Shown: piece by piece, positions 16,626 to 24,333 of the stretch | Numbering within the stretch: the stretch's first letter is position 1 | How the letters are laid out: each line of letters starts with the position of its first letter | From: a virus | DNA: 46,994 nucleotides | Strand: one strand, 5' to 3' | IMG/VR virus record: IMGVR_UViG_3300030419_003362 | Span: 1-46,994 of that record | Notes under the pieces: generated by a model | Told to the model about the DNA's origin: nothing | Seen by the model: the letters and a program-made list of their open reading frames with translations, nothing else | Database searches by the model: none | Translations under genes and position numbers: made by a program

Positions 16626-17459
16626 ATTATTTTATTGGACAACAATCAGTTGATAATTGCCAGTTTGTTTCAATCAATGAAGCAAGAGGCAGAACTAAGT
16701 GAAGATTTGGTAAGACATCTTATACTAAACACATACAGGATGTACAGAACTAAATTTAAGTCCAAGTACGGAGAAATCGTTATCTGTAGTGATGGTGGTA
16801 GTACTTGGCGTAAGGAAATATTTCCCCTATACAAAGCAAACAGGAAAAAGAGTCAAGAGAAGTCCAGTGTAGATTGGACAAAGATGCATGATATTATGAA
16901 TGTAATTCGTGGCGAAATGCAAGAGAATTTTCCGTATAGAAATGTACAGATTCGTGGTATAGAAGCAGATGATATTATTGCTACTCTTGCGAAGCATTAC
17001 CACACACAAGAAAAGATTATGATTGTATCTAATGATAAGGATTTCCAGCAATTACAGAAATACCCCAACGTAGAACAATATAGTCCTCTTAAGAAGCGAC
17101 TATTATCCTGTTCAAACCCTGAACAGTTTATAGTTGAACACATCATCAAAGGTGATACATCCGATGGAATTCCAAATATTCTATCCGATGATGATTCGTT
17201 TGTTGACGAGAACAAGAGACAAAAGCCATGTGGGGAAAAGCGTATTGCTCAAATAAAGGAGGAGTTGGACGCATGGTGTGATACAGATAATTGGAAGAGA
17301 AATAAATCGTTAATTGACTTTTCTAGTATACCAGAAGATGTAGAATCTGTTATACTAGATGAATACAGAAAAGAACCCAAAGGTAATAGGGGAAAGATCC
17401 TTAATTACTTTATTGACAAAAAACTTAAACTACTAACAAACCATATAGAGGAATTTTGA
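16626..17459 (+). CDS. rnh: RNase H / 5'-3' exonuclease (FEN-1 family), likely ATT start
   Basis: T4 RNase H homologue that removes RNA primers and flap 5' ends on the lagging strand. With the start at ATT 16626 it is 277 aa and begins MILLDNNQLII, placing the first catalytic Asp at residue 5. Other FEN acids are visible: Asp56, EADD at 113-116, NDKDF with Asp137/Asp139, and GDTSD with Asp177/Asp180. RHLILNTYRMY and NYFIDKKLKLLTNHIEEF match T4 in layout. AGGAG at 16613-16617 lies eight bases before the ATT; the next in-frame TTG at 16635 is 17 bases from it and would cut off the first beta strand. No ATG or GTG is available in frame. Confidence 0.92.
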   Translation: MILLDNNQLIIASLFQSMKQEAELSEDLVRHLILNTYRMYRTKFKSKYGEIVICSDGGSTWRKEIFPLYKANRKKSQEKSSVDWTKMHDIMNVIRGEMQENFPYRNVQIRGIEADDIIATLAKHYHTQEKIMIVSNDKDFQQLQKYPNVEQYSPLKKRLLSCSNPEQFIVEHIIKGDTSDGIPNILSDDDSFVDENKRQKPCGEKRIAQIKEELDAWCDTDNWKRNKSLIDFSSIPEDVESVILDEYRKEPKGNRGKILNYFIDKKLKLLTNHIEEF

Positions 17460-17460
17460 A

Positions 17461-17661
17461 GTGAAAGGTAAAAGAAAAAACCGATCCAAGAATGGATCCT
17501 ATGACGAAGACATGAGGGACATCGAGCGTGGTGGTCTTCGGAAATCAAAAAGAAAAAGCAGAAGAAGAAACGAGAAGCAGGCGATTAAAGACATTTACTA
17601 TGGAACACGGGTTATTGTGGATGATATAGATCCAGACCCATTGTACGATTTTGAAGATTGA
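17461..17661 (+). CDS. Small basic hypothetical protein
   Basis: 66 aa from GTG 17461, one base after the rnh stop, with GAGG at 17448-17451. The first two thirds are Lys/Arg-rich (RKNRSKNGSY, KSKRKSRRRNEKQ), the last third acidic (DDIDPDPLYDFED). The bipolar charge pattern is typical of small nucleic-acid or polymerase-associated phage proteins, but no family is recognised. Tight spacing on both sides puts it in the rnh-45-44-62-regA operon. Confidence 0.6.
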   Translation: MKGKRKNRSKNGSYDEDMRDIERGGLRKSKRKSRRRNEKQAIKDIYYGTRVIVDDIDPDPLYDFED

Positions 17662-17679
17662 TATCAAGGAGATTATATT

Positions 17680-18372
17680 ATGACAACAGCAACAAAAATG
17701 ACACTTTCTAGAACTACGTTGGATGTTTTGAAGAACTATGCGTCGATCAATTCCAACATTCTTGTCCGACCTGGTAACAAGATTAGCACCATTGCTCCCG
17801 TCAAGAATGTTATGGCAGAAGCAGTAGTAGAGGAGACTTTCGACACAGAGTTTGGTATCTGGGATCTGAATAAGTTTCTTGGAACGATTTCTCTTTTCGA
17901 TAAACCCGAATTTGAATTCGAGGATAAGTTCGTTAGAATTACAAACGGCAACAGTAAGTCAGAAGTTGTGTATTATTACTCTGCTCCGAATCTTCTCACC
18001 ACGGTAAACAATAAGATTAATATGCCGGAAAGTGTCGTTAGTTTTGAACTGAAAGAAACAGATCTACAGGAACTACAAAAGGCAGCATCCGTTCTGCAAC
18101 TTCCTGATCTTGTGGTTCGATCAGGTGATGGTAAGATTGAACTTGCGGTACTTGACAAGGCAGACACTAGCACCAACGTGTATTCTATTGATGTTGGTGA
18201 TCTTACTGATGAGTCTGACTTCTCTTTCTACTTCAAGGTTGATAACATGAAGATGCTATCTGGTGACTATGATGTGGATATTAGTGAGAAGGTGGTGAGT
18301 CAATTCTCCCATAAGACAGAGGACATTATGTATTGGGTTGCGTTGGAGTCGGATTCTACCTTTACTCGATGA
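17680..18372 (+). CDS. 45: DNA polymerase sliding clamp gp45
   Basis: Trimeric processivity clamp for gp43 and co-activator of gp55-dependent late transcription. 230 aa (T4 228). Typical sequence elements are LKNYASINSNI near residues 15-25, IWDLNKFLGTISLF (about 61-74), NMKMLSGDYDV (about 189-199) and the ending WVALESDSTF near the C-terminus, which parallels VVALEADSTH in T4. A CAAGGAG ribosome site precedes the ATG. The clamp loader genes follow at once. Confidence 0.97.
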   Translation: MTTATKMTLSRTTLDVLKNYASINSNILVRPGNKISTIAPVKNVMAEAVVEETFDTEFGIWDLNKFLGTISLFDKPEFEFEDKFVRITNGNSKSEVVYYYSAPNLLTTVNNKINMPESVVSFELKETDLQELQKAASVLQLPDLVVRSGDGKIELAVLDKADTSTNVYSIDVGDLTDESDFSFYFKVDNMKMLSGDYDVDISEKVVSQFSHKTEDIMYWVALESDSTFTR

Positions 18373-18388
18373 GTGAAAGATTTATATT

Positions 18389-19327
18389 ATGACTGAAGAA
18401 TATCTTTGGGTTGAAAAATACAGACCCCAGAGAATCGAAGATTGTATTTTGCCCGAATCCATCACCGAGACGTTTGAGGATATGGTGAAGGCAGGAGAGT
18501 CCCAGAATCTCTTGTTGTCTGGTACTGCGGGGTGTGGTAAAACCACAATCGCTAAAGCGTTGTGTAATGAACTTGATACTGATTATTTGGTAATCAACTG
18601 TTCAGAGGATGGAAACATTGATACTCTTAGGACCAAGATAAGGAACTTTGCAAGTACGGTTTCTATCACCGGAAATAAGAAGGTGGTTATCCTTGACGAA
18701 TTTGATTATTCAAATGCTCAATCAACACAACCGGCTTTGCGTGGTTTTATTGAAGAGTTCTCTAAGAACTGTAGGTTTATTCTTACTTGTAACTTTAAGA
18801 ACCGGATCATTGAACCCCTACATTCTCGGTGTACTTGTATCAATTTTAGTATTCCAAAGAACGAGAAGCCTGCACTTGCAATCCGATTTATGGAACGGGT
18901 GAAGTTCATTCTTGATTCTGAGGCTGTCAAGTACGATGAGAAGGTTCTTGCGGAACTGATCACCAAACACTTTCCTGATTTCAGAAGGATAATCAATGAA
19001 CTTCAACGGTATTCCGTTTCGGGTGAAATTGATACAGGAATTTTAACTCAAATTGGTGAGATACATATCAAGGATCTCATGAAATGCATGAAGGAGAAAG
19101 ATTTTACTTCGTGTAGGAAATGGGTGGTTGAAAACCTAGACAATGCACCAACGGAGTTGTTTAGGAAAATTTATGATGGGTTGTATGTGTATATTAATCC
19201 ATCTTCAATTCCACAGGCAGTATTGGTGCTTGCGGAATATCAGTACAAGTCTGCGTTTGTGGCAGATCAAGAAATTAATTTGGTAGCATGTATTGTGGAA
19301 CTTATGATGGGATGTGAATTCAAATGA
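18389..19327 (+). CDS. 44: Clamp loader large subunit gp44 (AAA+ ATPase)
   Basis: ATPase subunit of the gp44/62 clamp loader. 312 aa (T4 319). VEKYRPQRIEDCILP opens the protein (residues 8-22); Walker A GTAGCGKT is at 45-52, Walker B ILDEFD at 101-106 and the arginine-finger SRC at 146-148, as in RFC-type loaders. The stop overlaps the start of the co-chaperonin gene by four bases. Confidence 0.97.
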   Translation: MTEEYLWVEKYRPQRIEDCILPESITETFEDMVKAGESQNLLLSGTAGCGKTTIAKALCNELDTDYLVINCSEDGNIDTLRTKIRNFASTVSITGNKKVVILDEFDYSNAQSTQPALRGFIEEFSKNCRFILTCNFKNRIIEPLHSRCTCINFSIPKNEKPALAIRFMERVKFILDSEAVKYDEKVLAELITKHFPDFRRIINELQRYSVSGEIDTGILTQIGEIHIKDLMKCMKEKDFTSCRKWVVENLDNAPTELFRKIYDGLYVYINPSSIPQAVLVLAEYQYKSAFVADQEINLVACIVELMMGCEFK

Positions 19328-19617
19328 GCAAATTTAAAGCAGAAGGCGATCACTTGATCTTGGAAAAGATTGATTATGATGAGGAACAGGTAACAGAGGG
19401 TGGAATCATTTATAAGCCTAAGGATGTGCTTGATTCTTCTTTCTCAGAAGCAAAAATTATTTCAATGGGTAGAGGTCTTCCTATCTCGAATGGTGATATT
19501 CCTGAAGTAGATTATGCAGAGGGGGATGTTGTTCTTTATGACGCCCGATCTCGCATTGGAATGCATAAGGAATTCGATGTCATTCGACGGGAACATGTAA
19601 TTGCTGTGGTGGGTTGA
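19324..19617 (+). CDS. GroES-type co-chaperonin (gp31-like function)
   Basis: 97 aa, the size of bacterial GroES (about 97) rather than T4 gp31 (111). It has the Cpn10 layout: GDHLILEKI (residues 8-16), TEGGIIYKP (about 24-32) at the mobile loop position, AKIISMGRG (about 43-51), YAEGDVVLYDA (about 64-74) and the C-terminal REHVIAVVG strand. Such proteins cap host GroEL to help fold gp23. It is wedged between genes 44 and 62 with four-base overlaps on each side, an uncommon position. The mobile loop is short here but keeps the GGI(I/V) contact pattern. Confidence 0.85.
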   Translation: MSKFKAEGDHLILEKIDYDEEQVTEGGIIYKPKDVLDSSFSEAKIISMGRGLPISNGDIPEVDYAEGDVVLYDARSRIGMHKEFDVIRREHVIAVVG

Positions 19618-20000
19618 TGAAATTAACTGATTATCTAACTGCGATTAATCATAGCAAGGATTCTCTCATGGACGGAGACGACCTTGCAGAGAAGCAATAT
19701 GCACCTTTTGTTGTCAATAGGTGTTTGTCCTATTTCCCGGACACGATACTTCATGCTAATCATATGAACTTTCATCATGTGATTGATAAGAAGTGTCAGT
19801 TTGATTATTTTGTCGGTGCAGTACGCAAGAGAAAACGATTCAGCAAATGGCTAAAGAATGAAACTGAAGAAGATCTTGAGATCGTGAAGAAGCACTATGG
19901 ATATTCAAACGCCAGGGCACGGGAAGTTATGGATATGTTGAGTCCTGAACAAATCACAGAGATAAAGAACAGGTATGGAGAATGCCCTGAAATGAAATAA
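19617..20000 (+). CDS. 62: Clamp loader small subunit gp62
   Basis: Non-ATPase partner of gp44, 127 aa, shorter than T4 gp62 (187) but like the marine T4-like version. Visible family features are FVVNRCLSYFPDT (about residues 29-41), HANHMN, QFDYFVGAVRKRKRFSKW (about 61-78) and a C-terminal helix with the REVMDML pattern. There are tandem ATG codons at 19614 and 19617; either could be used, and I take the second because it leaves the standard MKLTDYL opening. Confidence 0.92.
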   Translation: MKLTDYLTAINHSKDSLMDGDDLAEKQYAPFVVNRCLSYFPDTILHANHMNFHHVIDKKCQFDYFVGAVRKRKRFSKWLKNETEEDLEIVKKHYGYSNARAREVMDMLSPEQITEIKNRYGECPEMK

Positions 20001-20002
20001 AA

Positions 20003-20010
20003 TATAAATA
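20003..20010 (+). promoter_or_regulatory. T4-type late promoter box (TATAAATA) upstream of regA
   Basis: Exact TATAAATA right after the gene 62 stop codon, 36 bases before the regA ATG. Late-type transcription from here would feed into the glycan locus. The short AT-rich gap makes a chance match possible. Confidence 0.5.
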
Positions 20011-20023
20011 CTTATATCAGACA

Positions 20024-20032
20024 TGATATAAT
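20024..20032 (+). promoter_or_regulatory. Extended -10 (TGATATAAT) upstream of regA
   Basis: TG-A-TATAAT with a perfect -10 hexamer at 20027-20032. There is no good -35 hexamer at the usual distance. The ATG is at 20047, so the leader would be about 8 bases if used. Alternatively the same bases are only part of the AT-rich RegA leader. Confidence 0.35.
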
Positions 20033-20046
20033 GAAAGAGAAGTATT

Positions 20047-20451
20047 ATGACAAATGAGGACATTTTTAGAGGATTGGGTGTTGAAGTAACCTTGAAAGAA
20101 AAAGATGATTTTTTGAAGGTCCGTGAAACGCTTACCCGAATCGGGATCTCGTCTAGAAAAGAAAATAAACTATACCAGTCATGCCATATCTTGCATAAGC
20201 GAGGAAGGTATGCTATAATGCATTTCAAAGAGTTATTTTCTCTTGATGGATTGGATACAGATATTTCCCAGAATGATATTGCAAGAAGAAATACAATAGC
20301 AAGTCTTTTGGAAGAGTGGGGGTTACTCGAAATAATTGATGAAGAAACCGATGAGGATCAATACGCCAGTCTAGGACAAATAAAGATCATTCCTTTCAAG
20401 GAAAAAAATGATTGGGAGTTGATACCTAAATATCATATAGGAAACAGTTAA
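20047..20451 (+). CDS. regA: Translational repressor RegA
   Basis: RNA-binding repressor that blocks ribosome loading on many early phage messages. 134 aa (T4 122), with an 11-residue N-terminal extension before the conserved VEVTLKEKDDFLKV segment. Strong T4 matches follow: RETLTRIGIS, LYQSCHILHKRG, HFKELFSLDG, SLLEEWGLLEII and the ending LIPKYHIGN. It is the last conserved gene before the glycan locus; in T4 gene 43 comes next, but here 43 is about 23 kb downstream. Confidence 0.96.
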   Translation: MTNEDIFRGLGVEVTLKEKDDFLKVRETLTRIGISSRKENKLYQSCHILHKRGRYAIMHFKELFSLDGLDTDISQNDIARRNTIASLLEEWGLLEIIDEETDEDQYASLGQIKIIPFKEKNDWELIPKYHIGNS

Positions 20452-20464
20452 GAAAGATTATTTT

Positions 20465-21118
20465 ATGATGCAAACCCTAGTGATTAGTTTCTATAGTGAC
20501 ATAGAAGACAACACCTATTATAGCGATCATGGTAAAAGACTTCAGAGTGAGTGTGAGTCTTTTGGTATGCCATATATAATCGAACATAAAGAAAGTCTTG
20601 GTACTTATAGAGATAATTGTCTAAGTAAACCAAGGTATATCTTAGAAAAATTAGAAGAGTATAATAGGCCTTTGTTGTGGTTGGATGTAGATAGTAGAGT
20701 ACATAAACCACTTGATATATTTGATACATTTGGTGATGATGTCGATATAGCAGTAGCATCTTCTAATGGACAGTTGTCTGGTGTAAAAGCATCTCCTATC
20801 TTCTTTAGGAACAACGATAAGGCAAAATCCGTATTGTATACTTGGATGAGTGCTATTGATAAAATCAAAGAAGATAATCAACCTGTGTTTGATCATGAAC
20901 CGTTCTTTGGTGTGTTACATGCACTTGCTTCTTCGATGAATATTGGACTGGTAGGCCCTGAATTTTGTATATGGCCTGGTTACACCAACGAACACACATG
21001 TATTACTATGGGACTCACTGATTCCGAAACTAAGAAAGAAAATCTTAGAAAGATGGGACTCGGCGAAGACGCAATTGAATTTCAATCGGTTGGAAATAAA
21101 TATGACATGGATAGTTAA
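20465..21118 (+). CDS. GT-A-type glycosyltransferase with DxD motif
   Basis: 217 aa, first gene of the glycan locus. The segment PLLWLDVDSRVHKPLD places a DxD motif at Asp74-Val-Asp76 (counting from the first of two ATG codons), and the following VASSNGQLSG and PIFFRNN segments fit the nucleotide-diphospho-sugar transferase fold (PF03407-like layout). Donor and acceptor are unknown. The ribosome site is weak. Its 3' end overlaps the next gene by 17 bases if that one starts at 21102. Confidence 0.75.
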   Translation: MMQTLVISFYSDIEDNTYYSDHGKRLQSECESFGMPYIIEHKESLGTYRDNCLSKPRYILEKLEEYNRPLLWLDVDSRVHKPLDIFDTFGDDVDIAVASSNGQLSGVKASPIFFRNNDKAKSVLYTWMSAIDKIKEDNQPVFDHEPFFGVLHALASSMNIGLVGPEFCIWPGYTNEHTCITMGLTDSETKKENLRKMGLGEDAIEFQSVGNKYDMDS

Positions 21119-22046
21119 GGGAACCCCTTTTAGTAGTCATCAATCATCGTGTTCAAATCTTAAACCAAGAATGTTTTCTTGGGATGATGATATTGATCTT
21201 GATGTTGAGTTGTGGGTAGATTATGCACTGGAGGAAGGTATTCATGCTCCGCGAGAAAAGAAATATAAGTATGCATGGATATGTGAGTCTCGTTCTATTC
21301 TTCCTTTCCTCTCTCGGCTTTATGAAACAGATGAACACGGACATAAGGTTGTTCGGGGTATAACGCCTACACTACAGTCGATGATAGATTCGTATGATGC
21401 AATTTTTACTTGCGACAAAGAGTTAGTTGCACTCCACGACAAGATTCATTTTTCCTTTGCAGGTAGCACACTACCTTGGACTGTGACAGACGACTTATAC
21501 ACTTTGGATAAATCTAAGTCCTGTTCTTTTGTAGCATCAAATAAACTAATGTGCGTGGGTCATGCTTATAGAAAGTATGTCTATGATTATATTATTAGCA
21601 ACGGTTTGAGTAGTATTGATTCCTACGGCTCAATCACCGGAGAAGATTACTTCGGTAAGTGTGATAGATGCTGGGAGCGTGGTGGTGGAGATGGGTGGAT
21701 GGATAAGTCATCGGCCCTTGTAGATTATAAGTTCTCGATAGTAATGGAAAACGACTTCTATTCTACCTACTATACAGAGAAACTAACAGACTGCTTTTCC
21801 ACGGCAACTGTTCCCATATATCTTGGATGTCCAGATATTGCAGATCACTTTAATATTGATGGTATAATACAAGCAGAAAATCCAGATCACTTGAATCAAA
21901 TTATCAGTCACTTCCATCAGAATAATTCTTGGGATGTAGAATATGCAAGAAGAATAATGGCAGTTAGAGATAATTATAACCGAATTGGGTTTATTCGACA
22001 TCCGGATGATATGCTATATGCTAAAATCATGGAGATGACAAAATGA
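21102..22046 (+). CDS. GT10-type (alpha-1,3-fucosyltransferase-like) glycosyltransferase
   Basis: 314 aa. The GT10 donor-binding signature is clear: a KFSIVMEND strand with Glu216, then YYTEK (Glu226-Lys227) and TVPIYLGCPDI with the family's PxxxG turn, which bind GDP-fucose in known members. An N-terminal region of about 200 aa has the acceptor-side Rossmann half, here containing WICESRS. Start chosen at ATG 21102 (MTWIVKGTPF); an in-frame ATG at 21075 is deeper inside the previous gene. A second GT10 domain is at 22780. The donor could be another 6-deoxy sugar. Confidence 0.83.
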   Translation: MTWIVKGTPFSSHQSSCSNLKPRMFSWDDDIDLDVELWVDYALEEGIHAPREKKYKYAWICESRSILPFLSRLYETDEHGHKVVRGITPTLQSMIDSYDAIFTCDKELVALHDKIHFSFAGSTLPWTVTDDLYTLDKSKSCSFVASNKLMCVGHAYRKYVYDYIISNGLSSIDSYGSITGEDYFGKCDRCWERGGGDGWMDKSSALVDYKFSIVMENDFYSTYYTEKLTDCFSTATVPIYLGCPDIADHFNIDGIIQAENPDHLNQIISHFHQNNSWDVEYARRIMAVRDNYNRIGFIRHPDDMLYAKIMEMTK

Positions 22047-22783
22047 AATATGTTACATTCACTACAAATGGATCTGTTGAGTTGTGTAAAAACTTCATAC
22101 TGAGTGCGGGCAAAGTCGGTATACAGAAAGACCTAATTGTATATTGCTTGGATAAAGAATCCAAAGAACAATTAAGCAATGAGTTTGAGTGTGACGTTCG
22201 CTTGTATGAGTTGGAAGAAATTAAAGATATACACCATGCTTATGGTGAGAATCAATTTCGTCGAATAACAGAAGCAAAGATTGAAATTATAATACAGGCA
22301 TTAGATGAGTTTGATACGTTGGTATATTCTGATTGTGATATTGTCTTTAGAAAAGATCCTACCCCCGTGATAGAATACAATGACAAGGATGGTATTGATA
22401 TCACGTTTGCTTCAGATGAACCATTTATGCATATATGTACTGGGTTTATGCTGATAAAGAATACCGAAAGTGTCCGTAGGTTGTTTGCCAAATATTATGT
22501 GTTGAGTAATCAATATGAGGCACAGGGCAGCAAGGCAATGTATGATCAGGAAATCATAAATTATATTTTGGTTTCGGAATGGACGGAGGATCTAAAAGAT
22601 TTTGCGTATGGAGTGTATCCAACAGACTTCATTAAAAACGGTCATCTTTTCTGGAACGAACCGACAGGTCGGACTAACGAAGAATATGTGATCCATGTAA
22701 ACTATACTGTAGGTAAAGAAAGCAAGATAAATAGATTGAAAGAAGCAAATCTTTGGTATGTTGAAGAAGGTACTACACAATGA
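22043..22783 (+). CDS. Nucleotide-diphospho-sugar transferase family glycosyltransferase
   Basis: 246 aa of the PF03407/GT77-like layout. FDTLVYSDCDIVF gives a DxD motif at Asp97-Cys-Asp99, then CTGFMLIKNT (about residues 133-142), YDQEIINYIL, GVYPTDFIKNGHLFW and HVNYTVGKESKINRLKE (about 218-234), the usual closing His-Asn motif. Soluble, no signal peptide or membrane segment. Coupled on both sides by ATGA overlaps. Related acceptor enzymes extend surface glycans, but specificity cannot be read here. Confidence 0.83.
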   Translation: MKYVTFTTNGSVELCKNFILSAGKVGIQKDLIVYCLDKESKEQLSNEFECDVRLYELEEIKDIHHAYGENQFRRITEAKIEIIIQALDEFDTLVYSDCDIVFRKDPTPVIEYNDKDGIDITFASDEPFMHICTGFMLIKNTESVRRLFAKYYVLSNQYEAQGSKAMYDQEIINYILVSEWTEDLKDFAYGVYPTDFIKNGHLFWNEPTGRTNEEYVIHVNYTVGKESKINRLKEANLWYVEEGTTQ

Positions 22784-24333
22784 CAAAAAAACCAGCATTA
22801 ATTAAACACGGACACTATCTCTTTGAGGATGGTGTATTAGAATTTGATACGGATGTAGAAATTCACTCTTGTCGGTTCGGTCCCAATATGACCAAAATAA
22901 CTAATGAATGGGTTCCAAACTACCCCCACTATCAGGTGTTGTTTGAAAATCCAAATTCATTTAAAGTTTTTATTAATTCTACTGAATCAAAATTGTCACC
23001 AAACAGAGAAAATATTGAAGCAGTGATCGCAAATCATAAACAATATGATTTGATGCTCGTCACTGATCCGGAAATAATTGAACATTGTGACAATGCTATA
23101 ATGTTTCCATATGGAACAACCTGGCTAAATAAAGGACACATTGATCATCCAGATGGGTTGGGTAAATTTGACGAAGACTATTTAAAGCAATTCTGGGACA
23201 ATAAGAAATTTGAAGTGAGTTACCTATGCAGTTCTCACTTCCGACAATTAGACGGATATCAGTTACGAAAATTCTTATGGCTGGAGCGAGAGTGGATTAG
23301 CATTCCGAAGAAGTTTTTGAGTAGTGTCCGTTATCCTGTTCCAGATCTACCCCCTGGTCCAATTGGTGCGAGTATGCTTCTTCCTGAAGATGATAAGAAA
23401 CATCTATTCTACAGTCAGTTCTCGCTTGCTATAGAAAATGCCTCAGTAGATAATTACTTTACTGAAAAACTGATGGATTGCTTCTTGACAAAAACAGTTC
23501 CAATCTACTTTGGGTGTCCCAATATTGGTGATTATTTTAATCTAAAGGGAATGGTGCATCTGGATGGACCGGAACTATCTGCTGCTGTCCAAAAGATAAA
23601 TGCACTTACACCTGAAACATATGAAAAGATGCTTCCCTATATTGAGGAGAATTACCAGAAAGCACTGGAGTATTGTGAAAAAACTTTTGCTGAACGAGTG
23701 AAGGAACAGATTGATATCGCTATGTTTAATAAAAGCAAATATCAGAAACTATTAACTATTGGTGTGTTAACTCTTGAGGAAGAAGAAAGAAAAGCCTATC
23801 TAAATCGACTACTGACTTTTATTAGCCAGAACACTTCTGTAGAGGACAAGTCACGCATAGAAATAATTGTTAACAGCGATGACGGAACAAAATCAGTAGG
23901 ACAAAAAAGAAATGAAGTATTGGATGCTGCTTCCGGAGAGTTTGTTTGTTTTATTGACGATGATGATCTGGTAGATGGGTCCTATGTTAGAACGATCTTA
24001 GACACCATTGAAAACAATGAAGATTTGGATTGCATAGGCTTCAGTGGTATGTACTATGTTGATGGTAAAGAAGTAATGTTATTTAAACATGCAAACGAAT
24101 ATGGTGGTCATTACAAGGATGCGATGGGCGTCCAGCATCGACCTGTTAATCATTTAAATCCCGTGAGAACCGAGTATGCAAGACAGATCCGTTTCCCGGA
24201 GAAGGATTTCGGGGAAGATAGTGACTATTGCGACCGACTTCTGGAGTCAGGTCTGATAAAGAACGAAGTCATTATTAATAAAATTATGTATCATTACCTC
24301 TGGAGCGAAGAGGGTTCGAGGACACATGTATGA
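22780..24333 (+). CDS. Two-domain glycosyltransferase: GT10-like plus GT2
   Basis: 517 aa. Residues about 1-320 are a GT10-type unit: an LAIENAS strand around Glu219, FTEKLMDC, and VPIYFGCPNIGDYFN, closely parallel to the 21102 protein. From about residue 323 a GT2/GT-A unit follows, with the IGVLTLEEEERKAYLNRLL opening, VNSDDGTKSVGQKRN and FIDDDDLVDGSYV with acidic cluster Asp393-396, and a SDYCDRLLESG region. Two complete glycosyltransferase domains in one chain suggest consecutive addition of two sugars to the same acceptor. There is no frame break between the domains. Confidence 0.82.
   Translation: MTKKPALIKHGHYLFEDGVLEFDTDVEIHSCRFGPNMTKITNEWVPNYPHYQVLFENPNSFKVFINSTESKLSPNRENIEAVIANHKQYDLMLVTDPEIIEHCDNAIMFPYGTTWLNKGHIDHPDGLGKFDEDYLKQFWDNKKFEVSYLCSSHFRQLDGYQLRKFLWLEREWISIPKKFLSSVRYPVPDLPPGPIGASMLLPEDDKKHLFYSQFSLAIENASVDNYFTEKLMDCFLTKTVPIYFGCPNIGDYFNLKGMVHLDGPELSAAVQKINALTPETYEKMLPYIEENYQKALEYCEKTFAERVKEQIDIAMFNKSKYQKLLTIGVLTLEEEERKAYLNRLLTFISQNTSVEDKSRIEIIVNSDDGTKSVGQKRNEVLDAASGEFVCFIDDDDLVDGSYVRTILDTIENNEDLDCIGFSGMYYVDGKEVMLFKHANEYGGHYKDAMGVQHRPVNHLNPVRTEYARQIRFPEKDFGEDSDYCDRLLESGLIKNEVIINKIMYHYLWSEEGSRTHV

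Noticed and set aside
22043-22783. Reading the DxD-containing proteins as DNA glucosyltransferases
   Set aside because: The surrounding dehydratases, methyltransferase and capsule-type enzymes point to surface polysaccharide rather than DNA; no likeness to T4 agt/bgt is visible.
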